Assembly (NCBI RefSeq): GCF_000521805.1
Contig: NZ_JAMB01000004.1
Location: 1 to 64,000, forward strand
Direction: 5' to 3'
Length of the DNA stretch: 64,000 nucleotides
Source: Marinomonas ushuaiensis DSM 15871
GTDB lineage: Bacteria > Pseudomonadota > Gammaproteobacteria > Pseudomonadales > Marinomonadaceae
Within the stretch, counting starts at the first letter, position 1. The number at the start of each line of letters is the position of its first letter. The notes beneath the pieces are model-generated. The model was given only the letters and a program-made list of their open reading frames with translations. It made no database searches and was not told where the DNA came from. The translations under genes and the position numbers were made by a program. Positions 56,010 to 64,000 of the stretch are shown here, one piece after another.

Positions 56010-58409
56010 TTACACAGCATTCTGATCTAATGAAGTGCCTTTCAACACTTCATCAAGATGCAGCCAGGTTTCGACAACGGTATCGGGGTTAAGAGACATG
56101 CTCTCAATGCCCTGAGCCACAAGCCAATCTGCGAAGTCAGCGTGGTCGGATGGGCCTTGCCCACAGATTCCCACGTATTTTCCTTGTTCACGGCAGGCTT
56201 GTATCGCCATCGTTAGCAGTTTTTTCACTGCTGGATTTCGTTCGTCGAATTTGTCTGCGATCAATCCTGAATCGCGGTCAAGTCCGAGGGTTAATTGGGT
56301 TAAGTCGTTTGAACCGATTGAGAAACCGTCGAAGTATTGAAGGAATTCATCCGCCAACAATGCGTTCGAAGGTAGTTCGCACATCATGATGACTTTTAAG
56401 CCATTCTCGCCACGAGCCAAGCCTTGTTCCGCAAGCAATTCGGTTACTTGTTGTGCTTCTTCTAACGTACGTACAAATGGAATCATGATTTGGACGTTGG
56501 TTAATCCCATTTCATTTCGAACTCGACGAATGGCTTCACATTCTAGGGCGAAGCAATCACGGAAGGAGTCGTCGATGTAACGAGCCGCACCACGGAAACC
56601 CAACATTGGGTTTTCTTCGTCTGGTTCGAACAGAGGGCCGCCAACAAGGTTGTGGTATTCGTTCGACTTAAAATCAGATAAACGCACGATCACTGGTTTG
56701 CTAGAGAAAGAACAAGCCAATGTGGCGACACCTTCAACTAATTTGTCGACGTAGAATTCGACCGGTCCAGTGTAGCCAGCGATTCTGTGGTCAATCTCTT
56801 CTTTCAATGCTGGCGTCATGTCAGCGTAGTTAAGCAGTGCTTTAGGGTGAATGCCGATCATGCGGTTGATGATGAATTCCAAGCGTGCCAAGCCAATGCC
56901 CGCGTTTGGTAGCATGGCGAAGTCGAACGCGCGGTTTGGGTTGCCCACGTTCATCATGATTTTCACTGGTAGTTCTGGCATGTTGCCTACTTCCGATGTA
57001 ATGACATCAAATGGCAATGCACCTTGGTAAACAAAGCCCATGTCGCCTTGTGCGCAAGACACGGTGACTTTTTGTCCGTCTTTCAGAACTTCAGTAGCAT
57101 CGCCACAACCAACGACCGCTGGAATACCAAGTTCACGTGCAATGATTGCCGCGTGACAGGTTCGACCGCCACGATTGGTAACAATCGCGGATGCCCGTTT
57201 CATGATAGGTTCCCAATCTGGGTCAGTAATGTCAGTAACTAATACGTCGCCTGGTTTGATGCGATCCATATCAGCAATAGAAGACAGTACTTTCACTTCA
57301 CCTGTGCCGATTTTGTGACCAATAGCGCGGCCGGTAATCATCACTTGTGAGGTTTGTTTTAGGTTGTAACGTTCCATGCTTTGGGCATTGCCTTGGCTGC
57401 GGACGGTTTCTGGTCGAGCCTGAACAATGTAGATTTTTCCATCGATGCCGTCTTTCGCCCACTCAATGTCCATAGGACGTTTGTAATGGTCTTCGATGAT
57501 GCAAGCTTGTCGAGCAAGGTCTTCGATCTCGTCATTGGTTAACGCGAAGCGATTTTGGTCATCTAGTGCTACTGGAACGATTTTGACAAATTCGTCATCG
57601 CTGCCGACTTCTGCGTATTCCATTTTTTGAGCTTTACTGCCAAGGCTTTTGCGTACAACCGATGGACGGTTCGCCGCAAGTGTTGGTTTATGAACATAGT
57701 ATTCATCTGGGTTTACCGTGCCTTGTACGACCATTTCGCCAAGACCGTAAGCCGCTGTAATAAAGACTACTTCGTCAAAACCTGATTCTGTATCAAGAGT
57801 GAATAAAACGCCGGATGCACCAATGTCGCTGCGTACCATTTTTTGAATGCCAGCAGACAGTGAAACGCCTTGGTGTTCAAAGCCTTGGTGAACACGGTAC
57901 GAAATGGCACGGTCATTAAACAAAGACGCAAATACGCGTTTGATCGATGCTTTGATATCGGCCAAGCCAATGACATTTAAGTAGGTTTCTTGTTGGCCTG
58001 CAAAGGAGGCGTCTGGTAAATCTTCCGCTGTTGCAGAAGAGCGGACTGCAAATGAGGTATCATTTGCGTTGTCATCGCATAATAAAGCGAAAGCGGCTTC
58101 GATTTCTTGGTCGAATTCAGCAGAAAAATGCGCTTCTTCAATCCAGGTTCGGATTTGCTCACCTGTTTTGGCAAGTGCCTGTACGTCGTCCACATCAAGT
58201 GCATTAAGTGCATCGTGGATTTTATCGTTTAGGCCGCTTTCTGCTAGGAAGCTTTGATAGGCATAGGAAGTGGTAGCGAAACCGTTTGGTACTTGAATAC
58301 CAAGGTCTGTCAGGTTAGAAATCATTTCTCCTAAAGAGGCGTTTTTGCCGCCAACTTCACCGACATCTTCTAGGCGAAGATCTTTAAACCACTTAACGAA
58401 TTTGCTCAC
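56010..58409 (-). CDS. ppsA: Phosphoenolpyruvate synthase
   Basis: A 799-residue PEP synthase converting pyruvate and ATP to PEP for gluconeogenesis. N-terminal ATP-binding domain ([28 protein letters not shown]), the swivelling phosphohistidine domain with [15 protein letters not shown] and the C-terminal PEP-binding barrel ending in [11 protein letters not shown] use the GTG at 58409 (VSKFVKWF), with GGAG 7 nt upstream; the TTG at 58421 adds four residues. It is divergent from ppsR. Confidence 0.96.
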   Translation of the reverse strand: MSKFVKWFKDLRLEDVGEVGGKNASLGEMISNLTDLGIQVPNGFATTSYAYQSFLAESGLNDKIHDALNALDVDDVQALAKTGEQIRTWIEEAHFSAEFDQEIEAAFALLCDDNANDTSFAVRSSATAEDLPDASFAGQQETYLNVIGLADIKASIKRVFASLFNDRAISYRVHQGFEHQGVSLSAGIQKMVRSDIGASGVLFTLDTESGFDEVVFITAAYGLGEMVVQGTVNPDEYYVHKPTLAANRPSVVRKSLGSKAQKMEYAEVGSDDEFVKIVPVALDDQNRFALTNDEIEDLARQACIIEDHYKRPMDIEWAKDGIDGKIYIVQARPETVRSQGNAQSMERYNLKQTSQVMITGRAIGHKIGTGEVKVLSSIADMDRIKPGDVLVTDITDPDWEPIMKRASAIVTNRGGRTCHAAIIARELGIPAVVGCGDATEVLKDGQKVTVSCAQGDMGFVYQGALPFDVITSEVGNMPELPVKIMMNVGNPNRAFDFAMLPNAGIGLARLEFIINRMIGIHPKALLNYADMTPALKEEIDHRIAGYTGPVEFYVDKLVEGVATLACSFSSKPVIVRLSDFKSNEYHNLVGGPLFEPDEENPMLGFRGAARYIDDSFRDCFALECEAIRRVRNEMGLTNVQIMIPFVRTLEEAQQVTELLAEQGLARGENGLKVIMMCELPSNALLADEFLQYFDGFSIGSNDLTQLTLGLDRDSGLIADKFDERNPAVKKLLTMAIQACREQGKYVGICGQGPSDHADFADWLVAQGIESMSLNPDTVVETWLHLDEVLKGTSLDQNAV

Positions 58410-58646
58410 GAAGGACTCCAATTATTATAAGTTGTTTTATTTGGCTGGTTTGCCAAGTAGACATCAAGCGATGTTTTCTAGAAATTGATCGTGTTTTTCT
58501 AGAAAATATAGGTGCTTGTCAAAACGCTTGGTCTGGGTTCATTGTATGTAGAGGTATTGCTTTGAATAAAATCGATTATTCGATGTAGTTTTATTTCAAT
58601 CGAAAAAGTAAATGTCGTTAGATAACAACAAAATAGGTAGAAACGA

Positions 58647-59450
58647 ATGAAAGTGTATTTTGTTTCAGATGGAACAGCGATTACCGCAGAAGTATTTGGG
58701 TCGGCGATGTTGTCGTTTTTTGATGTAGCTGTTGAAACCAAAAGTGTGCCATTTTTGGTCACTAAAGATCAGGCGGAAGGGTTGAAGCGACAAGTTAATT
58801 TGGAAATGAAACAGGGTATTAAGTTGCTGGTTTTTTATACTATTTCTGATGCGGATATTCGTGAAATTATTCAGTCTTGTGACTGTCATTGTTATAATTT
58901 GTTTGGTGATTTATTGTCGCCAATAGAGAAAGCGTTAGGTGTAAAAGCACAGCCAACAGCGCAAAAAGCCCATGGCATGAAAGAGGGGGTTTACGATGGC
59001 CGTATAGATGCCATTAATTACGCTTTGGCTAATGATGACGGTGTTTCCGTAAAGAATTTTAAAGAGGCTGATATCATTTTATTGGGTGTGTCTCGTTCAG
59101 GTAAAACGCCAACGAGTTTGTATTTGGCAATGCAGTACGGGATAAAAGCGGCGAACTATCCGATCACCGAAGATGACTTTTCTTCTTCTGGTTTGCCTAG
59201 GGTTTTAAAAGAGCACAAGAAAAAACTGTTTGGTTTGACCATAGACGCGCAACGTTTACAGGAAATTCGAACTGGACGAATGGCGGAAAGCAAATATGCT
59301 TCCGCTCGTCAGTGTCGTTATGAAGTAGATGAAGTGGAGTCTATTTATCGCCAAGAGCGCATTTCATTTTTGAATTCTACTAAACTCTCTGTGGAGGAAA
59401 TTTCCACCAAAGTGATGGCAGAGATGAATTTGGTTCGTCATAGACAGTGA
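58647..59450 (+). CDS. ppsR: PEP synthetase regulatory protein (bifunctional kinase/phosphorylase)
   Basis: A 267-residue DUF299 protein that phosphorylates or dephosphorylates PpsA with ADP. The P-loop-like GVSRSGKTPTSLYLA is present, and the N-terminal VYFVSDGTAITAEVFGSAML and YASARQCRYEVDEVE near the C-terminus are typical. It is divergent from ppsA with 237 bp between, and the shared spacer likely holds both promoters (AT-rich, with a CGATTATTCG-type palindrome near 58571). Confidence 0.95.
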   Translation: MKVYFVSDGTAITAEVFGSAMLSFFDVAVETKSVPFLVTKDQAEGLKRQVNLEMKQGIKLLVFYTISDADIREIIQSCDCHCYNLFGDLLSPIEKALGVKAQPTAQKAHGMKEGVYDGRIDAINYALANDDGVSVKNFKEADIILLGVSRSGKTPTSLYLAMQYGIKAANYPITEDDFSSSGLPRVLKEHKKKLFGLTIDAQRLQEIRTGRMAESKYASARQCRYEVDEVESIYRQERISFLNSTKLSVEEISTKVMAEMNLVRHRQ

Positions 59451-59884
59451 TTTTTATTCGACAATCAATCGAATAATTCGATAGGTTTAGGGTTTTTGGC
59501 ATAAAAACTGACAAAAAAAGTGATAAAAAGAAATTGTTTAGGCCAAAAAGGCATCAGGAGTTGAGAGGTGATTCCCTAGAAACGAGTGTGATTTACTCGT
59601 TTTGTTGTGTAATTACCAAATAAACCATAAGAGAGTGGGCAGATAATGATAAGAGCTACGCTTACTGGGAGAGTATTTGATGAGAATGCTCTATAATGTC
59701 CATTAATTGAACGCGTAAGCAACTTGGTTCGGGGTGCTGTTTGTAGCGATGTCTATAGAAGTACGGATCATAACGATACTGAAAGTGACACCAAAGCGCG
59801 GAACACGTTCTGAATAGTAAGATGTTCACAATTCTATTTTATAAAGGATGCATCTTATTTAAAAACACCAAGGATAAATATACA
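59451..59884. other. Intergenic space before rnr
   Basis: No gene or tRNA was recognised here. A hairpin AACGAGT/ACTCGTT (59581-59601) with a short T-tract could end ppsR transcription. TATAAT at 59692-59697 is a -10-like site without an obvious -35. Confidence 0.45.
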
Positions 59885-62482
59885 TTGAGTAATAAAAAAA
59901 TTAACGATCCACACATGCAACGAGAAGCGTCTAAGTACGACAATCCTGTACCGAGTCGTGAATTCATTCTAGAGTTTCTAGCTACCCAAAACCGAAGCAT
60001 TGGTCACCTTGATTTATGTACAGATTTTAATCTTACAGGTGAAGATGAAATAGAAGCACTCCGCCGTCGATTGATCGCTATGTGTCGTGATAATCAGTTA
60101 ACCAGTAATAGAGATGATGAATACCAACCGATTTTAGAAAGTGACCTTATAGAAGGTTACGTTCAGGGTAATAAAGAAGGTCACGGCTTCTTATTGCGCC
60201 CAAGTGACGACGATATTTTTCTTTCTGCTCGTCAAATGCAAAACGTGATGGACGGCGACAAAGTAAAAGCACGCCTTTCTGGCCGTAGCGTAAAAGGCCG
60301 TTTAGATGGCGTTGTGGTTGAAGTGCTAGAACGTAAACATACCCAAATGGTAGGACGTTACTACCTGGAAAGTGGTACGGCTTTTGTAACCCCAGAAAAT
60401 CCACGTATCGCCCAAGACATTCAAATTACAACCGATTCTGGCTTAACGCCAAAGCACGGACAGTATGTTTTAGCTGAAATTGTATCTTATGCAGAACGTG
60501 GTAAACCAGCCCAAGGTCTTGTGAAGAAAATTCTAGGCGACTTCATGGCACCAGGTGTCGAAATTGAAGTGGCTATGCACCGCTATGAAATTCCGAATGA
60601 ATGGCCAGCAGCGGTTGAAAAGCAAGTCAAAGATTTTGTTGCTGAAGTAGCTGAAGAAGATAAAGCGCATCGTGTTGATCTTCGTGAAACACCGTTCGTT
60701 ACTATCGATGGTGAAGACGCTCGTGATTTTGATGATGCGGTATATTGTGAAAAAACACCAGGTGGCTGGAAGTTGTTTGTTGCCATTGCCGATGTTTCTC
60801 ATTATGTGAAAAAAGACACAGCGTTGGATGAAGAAGCGATTGTGCGTGGTAACTCTGTTTACTTCCCTGGCCGTGTGATTCCTATGTTGCCAGAAGTGTT
60901 ATCGAACGGTTTGTGTTCATTGAACCCAGATGTAGATCGTTTGGCGATGGTGGCAGAAATTTCACTGACGACAAAAGGTAAGATGCGTGGCTTTAAGTTC
61001 TATGAAGGCTTAATCCGTTCCCATGCTCGTTTAACTTATACGAAAGTAGCGAAAATGATCGCAGCCGAGCCAGAAGAACAAGGTTTGGAGTTGCGTGAGC
61101 GTTACGCCTCTATTATTTCCCATATTGATGATTTGAATGGTTTATATCACACCTTGAAAGGTGCCCGTGATGAGCGTGGTGCGATGGAGTTTGACACAGT
61201 TGAAACTCGCATGGTGTTTGATGAAAACTCGAAGATCGAATACATTGTTCCAGTTGAGCGTAACGATGCGCATAAACTGATTGAAGAATGTATGTTGTGT
61301 GCAAACGTTGCGACAGCTGAATTATTATTAAAAGCTGAATTGCCTGCTTTGTTCCGCGTTCATGAAGGGCCAAAAGAAGATCGCTTGATGACCTTGCGAA
61401 CTTATCTTGGTTTGCTTGGTTTGGAATTGTCCGGTGGTTTGAAGCCAACGCCAGCAGACTACGCAGTATTGTCTGAACAAATAAAAGATCGTGCCGATTC
61501 TCGCAGCATTCAAACCATGATGTTGCGCTCTATGTCTCAGGCGGTTTATCAAGCGGATAATTTGGGCCACTTTGGTTTGAATTACGAAGCTTATACTCAT
61601 TTCACATCGCCAATTCGTCGTTACCCAGATTTATTGGTACATCGTGCGATTCGTTACTTGATTCGTGGAGAAGGCCGTCCTGATGTGCGTCAAGCCCATC
61701 GTGTGGCAGGTAGTCCAGAACTTAAAAAACGTAAAATCTACGGCTATGAACATGCGGATATGGATGGCTTCGGTGATTCTTGTTCTGTGACTGAGCGCCG
61801 TGCTGACGAAGCCACTCGTGATGTTGAAGCTTGGTTGAAGTGTCAATATGTTGAACAGCACCTCGGTGAAACCTTTGATGGTGTTGTGACTGCAGTGACG
61901 TCGTTCGGTTTGTTTGTTGAGCTGCAAGGTTTGTTTGTTGATGGTTTGATTCATATCTCAGGACTTGGTCAAGATTATTTTGTTCATGACATTGAGCATC
62001 AAGCGATTATTGGCGAGCGTACTGGTCGTGTTTTCCGCCTCGGTGCGACATTGAAAGTTCGTGTTGCCAATGTGAATTTGGAACAACGCAAAATTGATTT
62101 GAGTCTTGCTGAAACCACACCTGCGCCGCGTAAGAAAATTGCGCGTGACGACAAAACCGAATTGGAAATGCAATTGGCGCAATTACCGCCGATTGAATTA
62201 GGTGGTCGTTCTAAGTCTAAAGGCTCTGCAAAAAGTGCTGAAAAAGGCACTGATAAGAAAGCCGCACCGAAAGGTGATAAAGCAGAAGCAGGCAAAGATG
62301 CTAAAGAATCAGATGGGAAGGCGAAGAAAAAACGTCGTTCACCTATTTCTAAAGGTAAGCGTATTAGACTGAAAAAAACCAATGGCACCGCTGCGAATGG
62401 TAAACCGGCTTCTGCGGTTAAAAAACCAAAGAAACCAAAAAAACCAAAGAAGAGCAACGCTAAGCCGAAAGCGAAAGATTGA
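59885..62482 (+). CDS. rnr: Ribonuclease R
   Basis: An 865-residue 3'-5' exoribonuclease (RNB family). Cold-shock domains lie at about 60-220, the catalytic RNB core at 240-590 with DGEDARDFDDAVY (four metal-binding aspartates), then the S1 domain (about 640-720). A Lys/Pro/Ala-rich tail from about 760 to the end contains repeated PKK units. I use the TTG at 59885 with AAGGAT 9 nt upstream; the ATG at 59822 adds 21 non-conserved residues. Confidence 0.95.
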   Translation: MSNKKINDPHMQREASKYDNPVPSREFILEFLATQNRSIGHLDLCTDFNLTGEDEIEALRRRLIAMCRDNQLTSNRDDEYQPILESDLIEGYVQGNKEGHGFLLRPSDDDIFLSARQMQNVMDGDKVKARLSGRSVKGRLDGVVVEVLERKHTQMVGRYYLESGTAFVTPENPRIAQDIQITTDSGLTPKHGQYVLAEIVSYAERGKPAQGLVKKILGDFMAPGVEIEVAMHRYEIPNEWPAAVEKQVKDFVAEVAEEDKAHRVDLRETPFVTIDGEDARDFDDAVYCEKTPGGWKLFVAIADVSHYVKKDTALDEEAIVRGNSVYFPGRVIPMLPEVLSNGLCSLNPDVDRLAMVAEISLTTKGKMRGFKFYEGLIRSHARLTYTKVAKMIAAEPEEQGLELRERYASIISHIDDLNGLYHTLKGARDERGAMEFDTVETRMVFDENSKIEYIVPVERNDAHKLIEECMLCANVATAELLLKAELPALFRVHEGPKEDRLMTLRTYLGLLGLELSGGLKPTPADYAVLSEQIKDRADSRSIQTMMLRSMSQAVYQADNLGHFGLNYEAYTHFTSPIRRYPDLLVHRAIRYLIRGEGRPDVRQAHRVAGSPELKKRKIYGYEHADMDGFGDSCSVTERRADEATRDVEAWLKCQYVEQHLGETFDGVVTAVTSFGLFVELQGLFVDGLIHISGLGQDYFVHDIEHQAIIGERTGRVFRLGATLKVRVANVNLEQRKIDLSLAETTPAPRKKIARDDKTELEMQLAQLPPIELGGRSKSKGSAKSAEKGTDKKAAPKGDKAEAGKDAKESDGKAKKKRRSPISKGKRIRLKKTNGTAANGKPASAVKKPKKPKKPKKSNAKPKAKD

Positions 62483-62524
62483 TTAGAAATACGACGCACG
62501 ACACACAAAAGAATAGAGTAAATA

Positions 62525-63292
62525 ATGTCAGATTTAGAATGGATATACGGCATTCATGCCGTGGAAAATGCGTTAACTCAACAACCTGAGCGCGTGAAAG
62601 AAGTACGCTTTCAGGAAGGCCGAGAAGATAAGAAAAATCAACGTTTGGTTCAGCTTTGTAAAACCAACAAGGTGCGTTATAGCGTTGTGCCTCGTCGAGA
62701 CATTGATCAGTTGTTTACCAAGAACAAAGATCGCGTCGTACACCAAGGCGTTGTGGCTTTCACTACCATGACCAAAGCGGGTAACGAAGCGGATTTGCAT
62801 ACTTTGGTTGCTGGGTTGGAAGAAAATCCTTTGATCATTATTCTAGATGGTGTAACCGATCCGCATAACTTAGGTGCGTGTTTACGTAGTGCTGATGCGG
62901 CGGGTGCTCATGCGGTTGTGATGCCAAAAGACAACTCTGCTCCATTAAATGCGACGGTTAGTAAAGTAGCCTGTGGCGCGGCTGAAAGTATGCCTGTTTT
63001 CTCAGTAACAAATTTAGCTCGCACCATGAAGAAATTGCAGGATCAAGGTGTTTGGATTTTTGGTACCGCAGGCGAAGCAACGCAAACCGTTTATGAGCAA
63101 GATTTTACTATTGGCACCGCTATTGTAATGGGCGCGGAAGGTGAAGGCATGCGTCGTTTAACCCGAGAGCAATGTGATTATCTTGTGAAGCTGCCAATGG
63201 CTGGTGTGGTTTCTAGCCTAAATGTTTCTGTTGCAACGGGTGTTTGTCTTTACGAAGTCGTTCGCCAGCGTGCTGTAAAAGCAAAAGGTTAA
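62525..63292 (+). CDS. rlmB: 23S rRNA (guanosine-2'-O-)-methyltransferase RlmB
   Basis: A 255-residue SPOUT-fold enzyme that methylates G2251. The N-terminal substrate domain (MSDLEWIYGIHAVENAL) and C-terminal trefoil knot with DGVTDPHNLGACLRSADAAGA and VMGAEGEGMRRL are typical. It lies 42 bp after rnr, the usual order. Confidence 0.97.
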   Translation: MSDLEWIYGIHAVENALTQQPERVKEVRFQEGREDKKNQRLVQLCKTNKVRYSVVPRRDIDQLFTKNKDRVVHQGVVAFTTMTKAGNEADLHTLVAGLEENPLIIILDGVTDPHNLGACLRSADAAGAHAVVMPKDNSAPLNATVSKVACGAAESMPVFSVTNLARTMKKLQDQGVWIFGTAGEATQTVYEQDFTIGTAIVMGAEGEGMRRLTREQCDYLVKLPMAGVVSSLNVSVATGVCLYEVVRQRAVKAKG

Positions 63293-63314
63293 GATTCAGC
63301 TTAAGGAGATAGTT

Positions 63315-64000
63315 TTGTTTCCAACGTTTACGATTCAAGCGCCTTCGTCTTCAATTGAAAGCGCATTGCAGCAAAAAATTGATAATAAAACTAAGCCTTT
63401 AGGGGCGTTGGGAGAATTGGAAAGCATTGCTTTTCAGCTAGGGAAAATTCAAAACAGCATTACGCCTGATGTATCAAAAGCAAAAATGATTGTATTTGCT
63501 GCCGATCATGGTGTTGTTGCGCAAGGTATTAGTTTGTTTCCTCAAGAAGTGACACCTCAAATGGTGATGAACTTCTTGCTGGGAGGTGCCGCCGTTAGTG
63601 TGTTTTGCGATCAGCACAATGTGCCTTTGCGCGTTGTCGATGTGGGTGTAAATGCAAAGTTGGATGAGCATCCTTTATTGGGCGCGCGTAAAGTGGCGTT
63701 TTCTTCCAAAGACTTTAGTCAAGAAGCTGCGATGACATCGGCAGAAGCTGTACAAGCCATTCAAGCGGGTGTTTATGAAGCGAATCTAGCCATTGATGAT
63801 GGTGTGAACTTGTTGATGTTCGGTGAAATGGGCATAGGCAATACTTGTGTATCTTCATGCATGATGACGGCTTTAATTGGTATCAGTGCGGCAGACAGTG
63901 CAGGTCGCGGAACAGGTTTAGACCCAGCGGGTGTGTCCCATAAAGCGTCTATTATTGAGCAATCATTACAGCGCGCGGAACAAGCAACGGGTCAGGCGAT
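63315..64000 (+). CDS. cobT: Nicotinate-nucleotide-dimethylbenzimidazole phosphoribosyltransferase, partial
   Basis: The N-terminal 228 residues of CobT, cut by the window end. It makes alpha-ribazole phosphate for the lower ligand of cobalamin. TKPLGALGELE, FAADHGVVAQGIS, FPQEVTPQMVMNFL and FGEMGIGNTC are characteristic. The start is TTG at 63315 with AAGGAGAT 4 nt upstream (63303-63310). It sits 22 bp after rlmB, far from the main cob cluster, and may begin a second cobalamin operon. Confidence 0.93.
   Translation, partial: MFPTFTIQAPSSSIESALQQKIDNKTKPLGALGELESIAFQLGKIQNSITPDVSKAKMIVFAADHGVVAQGISLFPQEVTPQMVMNFLLGGAAVSVFCDQHNVPLRVVDVGVNAKLDEHPLLGARKVAFSSKDFSQEAAMTSAEAVQAIQAGVYEANLAIDDGVNLLMFGEMGIGNTCVSSCMMTALIGISAADSAGRGTGLDPAGVSHKASIIEQSLQRAEQATGQA

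Noticed and set aside
58562..58590. CGATTATTCG palindrome as a specific operator
   Set aside because: A similar A/T palindrome lies at 59468-59485, but the pattern is short, AT-rich and not linked to a known regulator.
59451..59821. Possible tRNA-Leu before rnr
   Set aside because: In Pseudomonas a tRNA can precede rnr, but no cloverleaf, anticodon arm or T-loop sequence was found here.
62418..62451. A/C-rich repeat as a possible mobile-element scar
   Set aside because: It is in frame in the RNase R tail and explained by PKK codons.

Overview
The window looks like chromosomal DNA of a marine gammaproteobacterium of the Oceanospirillales, most like Marinomonas. This rests on the recognised proteins (hybrid suf/isc operon; rlmN-pilF-rodZ-ispG-hisS-yfgM-bamB-der order; carboxynorspermidine polyamine genes; opgGH; ppsA/ppsR; rnr-rlmB) and on the AT-rich base use; no 16S gene is present to confirm it. 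No rRNA, tRNA, CRISPR array or prophage was seen.

Layout. 1-1500: an IS110-family insertion sequence on the minus strand followed by a cluster of REP-like palindromes. 1521-6583: a tiny Pmp3/YqaE membrane protein, a LysR regulator divergent from an EamA-type exporter, and a TetR regulator divergent from a FadH-type 2,4-dienoyl-CoA reductase, with two near-identical palindromic operators between them. 7392-15473: an IscR-box promoter and the Fe-S assembly run iscR-sufB-sufC-sufD-sufS-sufA/iscA-sufT, then sufE and an iscS-like second desulfurase that lacks the usual C-terminal tail. 15626-24856: ndk, rlmN, a PilF-like lipoprotein, rodZ, ispG, hisS, yfgM, bamB and der. 25121-31000: a membrane protein of unknown role, the radical-SAM protein YgiQ, tpm, the small ybaM and a chemoreceptor with an unusual His-rich membrane module. 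31109-33335: a leucine-rich-repeat protein kinase and a lumazine synthase behind an FMN riboswitch with a clear promoter.

33557-41967: an MliC-like lysozyme inhibitor, then a cobalamin cluster cobJ-cobM-cobW-cobN-cbiX. Its base use is richer in G+C than its surroundings, and it pairs the late cobalt chelatase CobN with a CbiX-like chelatase carrying a long His tract. 41968-42155 repeats elements of the REP cluster seen at the left end. 42317-52876: an M23 peptidase, a toxin remnant, a YccS-family membrane protein, an unknown permease, opgG-opgH for periplasmic glucans, a LysE-family pseudogene and a SHOCT-domain protein. 53153-55522: nspC and carboxynorspermidine dehydrogenase, preceded by a long structured leader. 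56010-59450: ppsA and its regulator ppsR, divergent. 59885-64000: rnr, rlmB and the start of cobT, cut by the window end.

Most genes are housekeeping. The points most worth checking are the IS110 non-coding RNA region and its match to REP sequence, the tail-less IscS in an operon without iscU, the overlapping upstream ORF of the LRR kinase, the CobN/CbiX combination, and the leader region upstream of nspC. I did not find a clear new multi-gene system.
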